From: Gordonia sp. SID5947
GTDB taxonomy: Bacteria; Actinomycetota; Actinomycetes; Mycobacteriales; Mycobacteriaceae
Direction of reading: 5' to 3'
Assembly: GCF_009862785.1 (NCBI RefSeq)
Contig: NZ_WWHU01000001.1
Location: forward strand, 2,914,001 to 2,978,000
DNA: 64,000 nucleotides
Below, piece after piece: positions 54,311-62,020 of the stretch (within the stretch, counting starts at the first letter, position 1; each line of letters opens with the position of its first letter). The notes under the pieces are model-generated. The model ran no database searches. It saw only the letters and a program-made list of their open reading frames with translations, and was not told the origin of the DNA. The translations under genes were made by a program, and so were the position numbers.

Positions 54311-55378
54311 ATGTTTGACGGCGTCCGCACTCTGTACCGGCTGACCCGCGGCGAGCGGGTGGTCGACGACCGACCGACACCGCACACTCTCCTCACCGAC
54401 GGACCGCATCGTCGGCTCGTGCGATACGGGTCCGACGCGGACCTCGCCGCAGCTCGATCGGCCGGCCGCACACCGGTGCTTCTCGTGCCGCCGTTGGCCG
54501 TCCCGGCCCGCTGTTACGATCTGGCGCCGGACATGTCGTCGGTGGCCTTCCTGTTGTCGACCGGACGCATCCCCTACGTCGTCGATTTCGGCGAGATGGG
54601 CTATGCCGACCGACATCTCGGCTTCGCGGATTTCTTCGACGACATCGTTCCCGAGACCATCGCGCACGTGATCGCCGACTTCGCGGCAGGGGCCGGTCAG
54701 ATCGATCTGGCGGCCTGGAGCCTCGGTGGGACAGTCGCATTCCTGACCGCCGGGGCTCACCCCGAGTTGCCGGTGCGATCGATCACCGCCATCGGCACTC
54801 CGCTGAATTACTCTCTGGTGCAGCCCTATCCGCTGGTGAAGCGCATCGTCCGGCCGATCGGACCGTCACCCGTCACCTACGCGCTGAAGGCGATGGGCGG
54901 TATCCCGGCCCCGCTGGTACGCGTTGCCTATCGGGCGACCGCATGGGAACGGGAGATCAAGAAGCCCGGCTACATCCTGCGCAACGCCGACAACACCGAG
55001 GCCTTGGCCCGGATGCAGGTGATCGACTGGTTCCAGGAGGCACTGCCCGGCTATCCGGGGAAGCTCGCCGAACAGATGTGGGAGAATCTGGTCTATAGAG
55101 ATGAAATCGCCTGTGGCGTGCTTGATTTCGTCGACAGACAGGTGGACCTCACCTCCGTGCGAGTGCCGATCCAGTTGTTCGGCAGCCATCGCGACGCAAT
55201 CGTCAGCTGGGCCGCCGCGCGGCACGGCGTGGAGATCTTCGCCGATTCACCGGAGGTCCACTTCACCACTGTCGAGACCAGCCACCTCGGGCTGATCGCG
55301 GGCAGCGATGCCGCCGCGCACACCTGGCCGCGGATCGAGAAGTTCCTCGGCACCCTCGACGGCAGAGACGAGGCGTAG
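54311..55378 (+). CDS. PHA synthase-like alpha/beta hydrolase
   Basis: 355 residues. LLVPPLAVPARCYDLAP and AWSLGGTVAFLTA place it in the PhaC/PhaE-like hydrolase group. The nucleophile is Ser in WSLGG rather than the Cys of true PHA synthases, so it is probably an esterase or thioesterase. His near GLIAG (SHLGLIAG) closes the triad. CGGAGGA lies before ATG 54311. The 163-base gap upstream has a short direct repeat (GTGAGATCAG twice near 54176-54196) and no other feature. Confidence 0.85.
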   Translation: MFDGVRTLYRLTRGERVVDDRPTPHTLLTDGPHRRLVRYGSDADLAAARSAGRTPVLLVPPLAVPARCYDLAPDMSSVAFLLSTGRIPYVVDFGEMGYADRHLGFADFFDDIVPETIAHVIADFAAGAGQIDLAAWSLGGTVAFLTAGAHPELPVRSITAIGTPLNYSLVQPYPLVKRIVRPIGPSPVTYALKAMGGIPAPLVRVAYRATAWEREIKKPGYILRNADNTEALARMQVIDWFQEALPGYPGKLAEQMWENLVYRDEIACGVLDFVDRQVDLTSVRVPIQLFGSHRDAIVSWAAARHGVEIFADSPEVHFTTVETSHLGLIAGSDAAAHTWPRIEKFLGTLDGRDEA

Positions 55379-55413
55379 ACCCACCTTCAGCCCGCCCGCT
55401 CAGCCCGCCGTGC

Positions 55414-56202
55414 TCACGTGCGGCCGTCGACGGGTCCTGTCCCGGTCGGCACCACCCCGTACAGCGTGCGTCCCACACCTTGGGCCGCCACCTGGGCCGC
55501 GGCCACCAGAGAGGCCCGATTGCGCCCCAGCGACGGGACCACCACACCGAGGGCGGCCACCACCTCGTCACCGTTGCGCACCGGGACCGCGATCGAACAC
55601 GCGCCGAGGGTCATCTCCTCGGTGGTGGTCGCATACCCCTGCTGCCGTATCTGCCGAAGTTGCCGGTCGAGCACGCCCGGCGCGACGATGGTGTGGCGGG
55701 TCATCGGCCGCAGGTCGGCCATCGCGGCTCGGCGGATGTCGTCGGGAGCATGCGCGAGCAGCACCTTCCCGACACCGGTCGAATGCAGCGGCAGGCGGCT
55801 GCCGACACGACTGACGACCGGGACCGATGCGCGTCCCGACAGCCGATCGAGATACAACACCTGGATCCCGTCGCGGACCGCGAGATGGACCGTCGCGAAG
55901 GTTGCGGCATACAGGTCCTGCAGGAACGGCGCCGCGACCTCACGGATGCCGGATTGGATCGGCGCGAGCAGACCAAGGTCCCACAGCCGTCGGCCGACGA
56001 CGAAGCGGCTGTCGGCTCGGCGGGTGAGGGCTCCCCAGGTCTCCAGTTCCCGGACCAGTCGGTGCACCGTCGGCAACGGCAGCTGTGCCCGATCGGCGAT
56101 CTCGGTGAGCGTGAGGGCGCGGTGGGATCGGTCGAATGCCCCCAGCACGGCGAGCAGGCGTGCCGCGACCGACTGCCCCGGAGTGCCCGTGTTGCCGGCC
56201 AT
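55414..56202 (-). CDS. IclR family transcriptional regulator (protocatechuate module)
   Basis: 262 residues. N-terminal winged helix (LTLTEIADRAQLPLPTVHRLVRELETWG) and the effector domain with SRLPLHSTGVGKVLLAH and EMTLGACSIAVPVRNGDEVVAALGVV. It resembles PcaR/PobR-type regulators. The start could be extended to 56253, but the added residues are only repeats of VVEDR encoded by a tandem repeat overlapping the operator, so ATG 56202 is preferred. Its own promoter carries the same palindrome as pobA, pointing to control of both. Confidence 0.88.
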   Translation of the reverse strand: MAGNTGTPGQSVAARLLAVLGAFDRSHRALTLTEIADRAQLPLPTVHRLVRELETWGALTRRADSRFVVGRRLWDLGLLAPIQSGIREVAAPFLQDLYAATFATVHLAVRDGIQVLYLDRLSGRASVPVVSRVGSRLPLHSTGVGKVLLAHAPDDIRRAAMADLRPMTRHTIVAPGVLDRQLRQIRQQGYATTTEEMTLGACSIAVPVRNGDEVVAALGVVVPSLGRNRASLVAAAQVAAQGVGRTLYGVVPTGTGPVDGRT

Positions 56203-56205
56203 CAC

Positions 56206-56250
56206 CATCACCCGATCTTCCACCACCCGATCTTCCACCACCCGATCTTC
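56206..56250. repeat. Three-copy 15-bp tandem repeat before the IclR gene
   Basis: Units at 56206-56220 (CATCACCCGATCTTC), 56221-56235 and 56236-56250 (both CACCACCCGATCTTC). It lies between the operator and the IclR start codon. Being a multiple of 3, it keeps frame if translation starts further up. Confidence 0.8.
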
Positions 56251-56262
56251 CACTCAGTGGAA
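56248..56262. promoter_or_regulatory. IclR operator candidate (regulator gene)
   Basis: TTCCACTCAGTGGAA is a perfect palindrome around a central C, 46 bases before the IclR start. Thirteen of its fifteen bases match the palindrome in front of pobA (60783-60797); the two differences are compensatory and keep symmetry. Confidence 0.82.
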
Positions 56263-56528
56263 CCGAGTGTAACTACCGGCCGACGCACACGTGTCGACCG
56301 ACGACATGCGTCGATCGATCTTGTCGATGGGGTGTCGTGGATTGGCGTCAGCGAAATCGTTGATGTGTGATGCCGGACCGGCCCGCGGGGCCGGTCACCT
56401 TTCAGACCAACGACCTGATCGGATCGATGGCCTCGACGCAACGTGGGCGCGCCTGTCTCGCCAACGGCCGCACCGGAACGAGAACGCAATCAGACGACGC
56501 ACAGAGGCCGAGCACGACTGACGCGGCG
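56263..56528. other. Intergenic region upstream of the IclR gene
   Basis: With the repeats and operator this makes a 326-base gap (56203-56528). It holds a tight hairpin GACCGGCCC-GCG-GGGCCGGTC at 56376-56396, then a stretch without features, then the pcaC terminator. I see no gene in it. Confidence 0.55.
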
Positions 56529-56547
56529 TCATTCCGCCGCGTCAGTC
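56516..56547 (-). terminator. Hairpin terminator of the pob-pca operon
   Basis: GACTGACGCGGCG (56516-56528), loop TCATTC, CGCCGCGTCAGTC (56535-56547): 13 perfect pairs. The pcaC stop codon (56529-56531, minus strand) is inside the loop, so the terminator overlaps the end of the coding sequence. Confidence 0.82.
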
Positions 56548-56921
56548 TCCGCTGTATCGATTTCCGCGAACACACCATTGGCAATGCGGAACGCGGTATT
56601 CGCATCCGGCACACCGCAATAGATCGCCGACTGCAACAGGACCTCTTTGATCTCGTCGCGGGTGAGGCCGTTGCGCAGCGCGGCCCGCAGGTGCATGGCC
56701 AGTTCCTCGTGGTGGCCCCGGGCGATCAGAGCGGTCAGCGTGATCATCGAGCGGCTGCGACGGTCCAGTCCCGGGCGGGTCCAGATGCTGCCCCACGCGT
56801 ACTCGGTGATCAGTTCCTGGAAGTCACGGGTGAGGTCGGTGATCGCGTCGGTGGCCCGGTCCACGTGCACGTCGCCGAGCACCTCGCGTCGCACTGCCAT
56901 ACCGTCGTCGTATCGACTCAT
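56529..56921 (-). CDS. pcaC: 4-carboxymuconolactone decarboxylase
   Basis: 130 residues, decarboxylates gamma-carboxymuconolactone in the protocatechuate branch of the beta-ketoadipate pathway. The family elements YAWGSIWTRPGLDRRSRSMITLTALIARGHHEELAMHLRAALRNG and EVLLQSAIYCGVPDANTAF are clear. In many actinobacteria this domain is fused to PcaD as PcaL; here it is separate and last in the operon. The start overlaps the pcaB stop by 4 bases. Confidence 0.93.
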   Translation of the reverse strand: MSRYDDGMAVRREVLGDVHVDRATDAITDLTRDFQELITEYAWGSIWTRPGLDRRSRSMITLTALIARGHHEELAMHLRAALRNGLTRDEIKEVLLQSAIYCGVPDANTAFRIANGVFAEIDTAETDAAE

Positions 56922-58150
56922 CTGCCTTCTCCTGTCGGTGACGCGGTACGCGCGCGTTCGAGTTGTGTATCGATGAAGTGGCTTGCGGCGCCCATATAGT
57001 CATCACCGGGCGGATGTCCGGCGACGTTCGCCATGGATGACTGCTCGGAGGTGACGGCGTCACCGGCATCCGCCAGATCTGCGGCCATCCGATCGTCGTG
57101 CACGCGGAGTTCGGCGAGCAGCCGGGTGGTCTGCCGGGCCGCGACGAGCGTCCGGCGCACCAGGGATCGCAGCGTGTCCCACTCGACGTGCCACGCCCCC
57201 GATGTTCGTTCCTCCAGCGCGTCCGCCGCAGCCAGGTGCAGTGTGGACCCCAGAGCGGGGGCGGCGAGCGCCGCACGGCGTATCAGCACGGACAACACCG
57301 GATTGGCTTTGTGCGGCATCGTCGACGACGAGCCGCCCGCACCTTCGGACAGCTCGCCGATCTCCGGACGCGACAACGTCATCACGTCGTTGGCGATATG
57401 GCCCCAGGCGTCGGTGCAGCCGACGGCGGCGTCACCGATGCGGGTGATCGCCGTGCGAACCGAGTGCCATGGGGTGGTTGCCGTCAACCCGAGTTCCGCT
57501 GCGGCGGCAGACGCCGTGTCGGTCGCGATGCGGCCGGCGTCCGCCCCGACTCCGGCGAGTTCGACGACCGCCGCAGAGGTACCGGCCGCGCCGCCGATCT
57601 GAGCAGGATAGGTCAGTCCGGAGAGTAGGTCCCGGGAGTCGAGGACGCCCCGCAACCACATCGCGGCTTTGAGCCCGAACGTCATCGGGACCGCGTGCTG
57701 GGTGAGCGTGCGCGCGACCATGCGAGTGTCACGATGATCGGCGATCTCTTCGACCAGCACCTCGATCTGACGATCGATCTCGGTCCCGATCTCCACGAAA
57801 GCATCAGCGACGCAGAGCATCAGCGCCGTGTCGACGACGTCTTGACTGGTCAGACCGCGGTGTAGCCAGGTGGCCGCGGGCGAGGCGCCGAAGCGATCGC
57901 GCAGCCTCCGGATCAGCGGGATCACCGGGTTGCCACCCGACTCCGCTTCCACAGCGATCTGCTCGATGTCATCATCGGTGATCAGGTCACGCAAGGCGCC
58001 GACGGCCACCTCGGCATCCGGCGGTGCGATACCGGACTTCACCAGGGCGGTCGACCACGCCGACTCGACCTGCAGCATGGCATCGAGAATCGCTGCGTCG
58101 GTGAGGATCTCACCGGCATGGTGATCGCCTGGCCAGAGCAGATCCGCCAC
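56918..58150 (-). CDS. pcaB: 3-carboxy-cis,cis-muconate cycloisomerase
   Basis: 410 residues of the fumarase/aspartase superfamily. GGSSSTMPHKANPVLSVLIRR is the family signature loop with catalytic Ser; TSQDVVDTALML and TLTQHAVPMTFG are the other conserved regions. It converts 3-carboxymuconate to gamma-carboxymuconolactone. GTG 58150 follows the pcaG stop by 3 bases. The C terminus (about 40 residues past the core) is a little shorter than some homologues. Confidence 0.93.
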   Translation of the reverse strand: MADLLWPGDHHAGEILTDAAILDAMLQVESAWSTALVKSGIAPPDAEVAVGALRDLITDDDIEQIAVEAESGGNPVIPLIRRLRDRFGASPAATWLHRGLTSQDVVDTALMLCVADAFVEIGTEIDRQIEVLVEEIADHRDTRMVARTLTQHAVPMTFGLKAAMWLRGVLDSRDLLSGLTYPAQIGGAAGTSAAVVELAGVGADAGRIATDTASAAAAELGLTATTPWHSVRTAITRIGDAAVGCTDAWGHIANDVMTLSRPEIGELSEGAGGSSSTMPHKANPVLSVLIRRAALAAPALGSTLHLAAADALEERTSGAWHVEWDTLRSLVRRTLVAARQTTRLLAELRVHDDRMAADLADAGDAVTSEQSSMANVAGHPPGDDYMGAASHFIDTQLERARTASPTGEGR

Positions 58151-58153
58151 CGC

Positions 58154-58708
58154 TCATCGACCGCCGTGGGCGAGGAACACGGTCTCGTCCTCGCCCTGCA
58201 GGTGGATGTCGAATCGATACTCGCCGTCTTCCGCCGTGGCGATCAGGGTCGACCGCCGAGTATCTGGCACCGAGTTGAGCAGCGCGTCCGACGCCAGAGT
58301 GCGTGCACTGCCGGGTAGATACGCGCGGGTGAACAGACGGTCGAGCAGCCCGCGGGCGAAGACGCAGATCGCGAAGAACGGCGCGGCACCCTCGCCGGTC
58401 GGCCCGGGGGCCACCGTCGCAAAGGAGTAGTGCCCGGTCCGGTCGGTCTGGACGCGACCGAAGCCCGTGAAGGTGAAGCCGTCCCGTCGCATCGACCCGG
58501 TCTCCCGGCTCACCACACCCGCGCCGTCGGCCTGCCAGATCTCGATCAGGGCATCGGGCACGGGATCGCCTGCGCCATCGAACACCGTGCCGTGCAGACG
58601 AATCCGATCCGGGTGACCGGCAGGCACGAGTTCGGCGCCTCCCTCGAACGGCAGCGCGTAGTGAAAGAACGGGCCGACGGTCTGGCCTGGTGTGGGTGCG
58701 AGCGTCAC
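58154..58708 (-). CDS. pcaG: Protocatechuate 3,4-dioxygenase alpha subunit
   Basis: 184 residues. TPGQTVGPFFHYALPFEG and DALIEIWQADGAG are diagnostic for the alpha subunit, which lacks the iron ligands carried by the beta subunit. The start is GTG 58708, overlapping the pcaH stop by 4 bases, giving the expected alpha-subunit N terminus; further in-frame sequence upstream is inside pcaH and not protein-like. Together with PcaH it cleaves protocatechuate to 3-carboxymuconate. Confidence 0.93.
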   Translation of the reverse strand: MTLAPTPGQTVGPFFHYALPFEGGAELVPAGHPDRIRLHGTVFDGAGDPVPDALIEIWQADGAGVVSRETGSMRRDGFTFTGFGRVQTDRTGHYSFATVAPGPTGEGAAPFFAICVFARGLLDRLFTRAYLPGSARTLASDALLNSVPDTRRSTLIATAEDGEYRFDIHLQGEDETVFLAHGGR

Positions 58709-59544
58709 TGCTCCTCCTCCATCGGGGTCGCGCGGCTGCCGGTGAGCACGATGTCCCAACGGTATCCGGTGGACCACTCGTGCTGGGTCAGATCGTGGTC
58801 GTAAGCCGCGACGAGACGGTCGCGGGCCTGCTGATCGACGATCGCCTGATAGATCGGGTCGAAGGCGAAGAGCGGGTCACCCGGAAAGTACATCTGGGTG
58901 ACCAGTCGCTGGGTGAACGCGGTGCCGAAGACCGAGAAATGGATGTGCGCCGGACGCCAGGCATTGTGGTGGTTCTTCCACGGGTAGGGACCCGGCTTGA
59001 TGGTGGTGAACCGGTACCAGCCGTCGTCATCGGTGAGGCAGCGGCCCACGCCGGTGAAATTGGGGTCGATCGGAGCGGGATGCTGGTCGCGCTTGTGGAT
59101 GTACCGGCCGGCCGCGTTCGCCTGCCAGATCTCGACGAGCTGACGCCGGATCGGTTGCCCGTTCCCGTCGAGCACTCGCCCGGTCACCACCAGGCGCTCG
59201 CCGATCGGATCGCCCGTGTGCGCGATGGTCAGGTCGGCCTCCAACGGGTCCACATCCCGGTGACCGAAGGCCGGCGACCAGAGTTCGACGCCCTCCGGGT
59301 CGGAGTGGTGGAAACTCTTGGTGGGGTGGCGCAGCAAACTCGACCGATAGGGCGCATAGTCCAGCCGTGTCGCGGTCTCCGGTCGCGCGCCGTCCGACAG
59401 CGACCCCGCGTAATCCCCACCGATCCGCGCGATCTCATCGCTGATCTGCTGTTGCGTACCCTGCGCGACATCCGAGGAGACCTGGCCGTGCTCGTCGAAC
59501 ACCTCCGACTCATCGTCGGCGCCGGTGATCAATGGTGTGGCCAT
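58705..59544 (-). CDS. pcaH: Protocatechuate 3,4-dioxygenase beta subunit
   Basis: 279 residues. The Fe(III) ligands are found in the expected segments: Tyr in RYIHKRDQ, Tyr in WYRFTTIKPGPYPW, and two His in WRPAHIHFSVFG. LDYAPYRSSLLRHPTKS is typical. The N terminus is about 30-40 residues longer than most PcaH proteins and rich in acidic residues; if real it is an unusual extension. An internal GTG 59502 would shorten it. ATG 59544 overlaps the pobA 3' end by 16 bases. Confidence 0.92.
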   Translation of the reverse strand: MATPLITGADDESEVFDEHGQVSSDVAQGTQQQISDEIARIGGDYAGSLSDGARPETATRLDYAPYRSSLLRHPTKSFHHSDPEGVELWSPAFGHRDVDPLEADLTIAHTGDPIGERLVVTGRVLDGNGQPIRRQLVEIWQANAAGRYIHKRDQHPAPIDPNFTGVGRCLTDDDGWYRFTTIKPGPYPWKNHHNAWRPAHIHFSVFGTAFTQRLVTQMYFPGDPLFAFDPIYQAIVDQQARDRLVAAYDHDLTQHEWSTGYRWDIVLTGSRATPMEEEQ

Positions 59545-60707
59545 CCTGTGTACCCTTCTGCGAGATAGGTGGACCCGGCCTCCGAGGAGACCAGGGACTG
59601 CAGCTCTCCGAGTTGCCGTTGTTCGTCGAAATCCGAAGCGTCCGAGGCGTTGTGGAGCATCGTGGTCATCCAGTACGAGAAGTGCTGGGCCTTCCAGACG
59701 CGCGACAATGCCCGGTCGGTGTAGTTGTCGAGGGCATCGTCGTCGCCCTTGCGCACGGCGCGTTCGATCTGCTCGGCCAGCACCCGGACGTCGGACAGGG
59801 CGAGATTGAGCCCCTTGGCACCGGTCGGCGGTACCGTGTGTGCGGCGTCGCCGGCCAGCAGAAGCTGCCCGTGCCGCATCGGCGACTGGACAAAGCTGCG
59901 GAACGGCAAGACCGTCCGCTCGATGACCGGTCCATCCTTCAGCCGGAACCCGTCCGACCCGGCCAGCCGGCTGTGCAGCTGATCCCAGATCCGATCATCG
60001 GACCACTCGTTCGGGTCCTCGGTGGGATCACACTGGAAGTACATCCGCTGCACGGTGTCGGTTCGTTGACTGATCAACGCGAATCCCTGGGCCGATCGTG
60101 TGTAGATGAGTTCCGGGGCGCTCGGCGGCGCCTCCACCATCACCCCGAACCATGCGAAGGGATACTCGCGGTAGTACTGATGGGCGCCGGCGACGAGTTG
60201 CCGACAGACGCTCCGCGACCCGTCCGCACCGACCACGAGGTCCGCGGAGATCTCGTGCCGTGTGCCGTCGGCATCCGTGTAGGAAACCGTCGGCGAGTCG
60301 AGAATGCCGGTCACCTCCGTGCCGGTGATGCCGTAACGCATGTCGCCGCCGTCTCGCGTGCGCGCACGATGCAGGTCGACGAACACCTGGGTCTGGGGGT
60401 AAAGCCAGCACGACGCACCGGTCAGTTTCTGGAAATCGATACGGTGACTGACCCCGCCGAACCGCAGCGAGATCCCCTCGTGCTCGTGGCCGTCGGTGAG
60501 GACACGGTCGGAGACACCGGAATCGACGAGCAGTCGAACACTGTCGCGCTCGAGGATACCGGCGCGGTGCGTCGTCTCGATCTGCTCGACCGTACGATTG
60601 TCGACCACCACGCTGTCGATCCCGGCGACGTGCAACAGGTGCGACAGCATCAACCCGGCCGGGCCGCCACCGACGATGGCCACCTGAGTCGTGGTCGCTG
60701 TACTCAT
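59529..60707 (-). CDS. pobA: 4-hydroxybenzoate 3-monooxygenase
   Basis: 392 residues, FAD- and NAD(P)H-dependent hydroxylase making protocatechuate. FAD fold VAIVGGGPAGLMLSHLL, the DG fingerprint ADLVVGADGSRSVCR, GDAAHTVPPTGAKGLNLALSD, and FAWFGVMVEAPPS in the substrate region. Length and motifs fit PobA closely. It is the first gene of pobA-pcaH-pcaG-pcaB-pcaC, so the cell takes 4-hydroxybenzoate to carboxymuconolactone products here. The later genes pcaD/L, pcaI, pcaJ and pcaF are not in the window. Confidence 0.94.
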   Translation of the reverse strand: MSTATTTQVAIVGGGPAGLMLSHLLHVAGIDSVVVDNRTVEQIETTHRAGILERDSVRLLVDSGVSDRVLTDGHEHEGISLRFGGVSHRIDFQKLTGASCWLYPQTQVFVDLHRARTRDGGDMRYGITGTEVTGILDSPTVSYTDADGTRHEISADLVVGADGSRSVCRQLVAGAHQYYREYPFAWFGVMVEAPPSAPELIYTRSAQGFALISQRTDTVQRMYFQCDPTEDPNEWSDDRIWDQLHSRLAGSDGFRLKDGPVIERTVLPFRSFVQSPMRHGQLLLAGDAAHTVPPTGAKGLNLALSDVRVLAEQIERAVRKGDDDALDNYTDRALSRVWKAQHFSYWMTTMLHNASDASDFDEQRQLGELQSLVSSEAGSTYLAEGYTGWPHH

Positions 60708-60782
60708 GTCTTCTCCGCTCGTGTGATCTGCCGCGATGCACAGAACGGTATGAGTCCACCCTCACAGATGTCGACCCGGTGC

Positions 60783-60797
60783 TTTCACTCAGTGAAA
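60783..60797. promoter_or_regulatory. IclR operator candidate (pobA promoter)
   Basis: TTTCACTCAGTGAAA, a perfect palindrome around a central C, 76 bases before pobA. It matches the palindrome at 56248-56262 except for a compensated pair, which strongly suggests a common regulator. Confidence 0.82.
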
Positions 60798-60820
60798 TTG
60801 GCGCGAGCCAAAGCGCTCGA

Positions 60821-62020
60821 TCAGCGCATTTCACCCGCTCCCACATACGGAAACCGGGTCCGCAACAGATCGTCTTCGGCGAACCGCGACAACCGGAAGT
60901 CGCTCTCCGGAACCCGTGGGTCGGTGCTGTGGCCCTCGACGACGATGTCGGCCACGAGACGCCCGACGGCCGGTGAGATCTTGAAGCCGTGTCCGCTGAA
61001 CCCCGCCGCGATGACCAGGCCGTCGAGTGGACCGGCCGAGATGATCGGATTCCAGTCCGGCGTCACGTCATAGCAACCGGCGTAACTGCTGGTGATGGCC
61101 GCATCGGTGAATGCCGGGAACCGCGTACCGACCTTGTCGACGGTGAGCTCGAGAAATGCCTCGTCGGCACGGTTGAGGTAACCGTCGGGGTCCGCGACTT
61201 CGAGTTCGGCCAGGTCGCTGTTGCCGAAAAGGATCTCGCCGCGCACGTCCGGCCGCACGTATTGGAGTGAGACGAGATCGGAGAACACCGGCACCGCCCC
61301 GAGCTCCACACCCGGATGGATCATCACGATCTGTTCCCGGTGCACGTCGATCGGGACGTCGATCCCGTGCGCGGCCAGGAACGGGCGCGTCCACACGCCG
61401 GTTGCGACGACCACGGTGTCAGCGGAGATCGTGGACCCATCCGTGAGCCGGACTCCGACGACCTTCTCACCGCCGATGAGCAGGCCCGCCACCGAGGTGG
61501 ATTGCCGGATACGGGTACCGCCGGCGCGCGCCGACGCCGCGAACGCCTGCGCCGTCTGATACGCGTCGCCGTAGCCGCCGCGCTCCTCCCACCCGAAGGC
61601 GGCAAAGGGGTCGAGATCGGCTGCCGGCCAGAGCTTTGCGACCTCGGACCGGTCGATCTCCTCGGTCTGCACGCCGACCTCACGCTGGGCGGCGAGACTC
61701 TTGCGCAGATTCTCCACGTTGGGCGCCCCGACGCCGACGACGTAGCCCGTCTGCCGGAACCCGATGTCGGTGCCGAAGATCTCCTCGGCCTTCTCGAACA
61801 CTTCCAGACCGGTCGCCGCCATCGCCGCCAGAGAGCTCACACCGTAGTGGCACCGCACGATGCCCGACGACTTGCCGGTCATGCCGCCACCGACGGTGTC
61901 GCGTTCGCACACGACGACATCGGTGATGCCGCGCTGGGCGAGCGCCCACGCGGTGGCCACACCTTCCAGACCACCGCCGATGATGACGATCGACGCGGTC
62001 TGAGCGGCGCGGGCCGTCAC
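60821..62020 (-). CDS. FAD-dependent amine oxidase (sarcosine oxidase beta-like)
   Basis: 399 residues. FAD fold IVIIGGGLEGVATAWALAQRGI, GMTGKSSGIVRCHYGVSSLA, and the closing DVTPDWNPIISAGPLDGLVIAAGFSGHGFKISPAVGRLVAD, typical of DAO-family SoxB/MgdA-like subunits. It is fused in translation to the GlxD-like gene by a 4-base GTGA overlap. With GlxC/GlxD this points to oxidation of an N-methylated or secondary amine such as N-methylglutamate, sarcosine or a similar compound. No SoxA, SoxD or SoxG partners follow, so its electron acceptor is unclear. Confidence 0.88.
   Translation of the reverse strand: MTARAAQTASIVIIGGGLEGVATAWALAQRGITDVVVCERDTVGGGMTGKSSGIVRCHYGVSSLAAMAATGLEVFEKAEEIFGTDIGFRQTGYVVGVGAPNVENLRKSLAAQREVGVQTEEIDRSEVAKLWPAADLDPFAAFGWEERGGYGDAYQTAQAFAASARAGGTRIRQSTSVAGLLIGGEKVVGVRLTDGSTISADTVVVATGVWTRPFLAAHGIDVPIDVHREQIVMIHPGVELGAVPVFSDLVSLQYVRPDVRGEILFGNSDLAELEVADPDGYLNRADEAFLELTVDKVGTRFPAFTDAAITSSYAGCYDVTPDWNPIISAGPLDGLVIAAGFSGHGFKISPAVGRLVADIVVEGHSTDPRVPESDFRLSRFAEDDLLRTRFPYVGAGEMR

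Noticed and set aside
54311..55378. Polyhydroxyalkanoate synthase (phaC)
   Set aside because: The nucleophile is Ser in WSLGG instead of Cys and the protein is too short; PHA-synthase-like hydrolase is safer.
56203..56253. Extended IclR N terminus made of VVEDR repeats
   Set aside because: It would be coded by a tandem repeat overlapping the operator and has no ribosome site; ATG 56202 is better.
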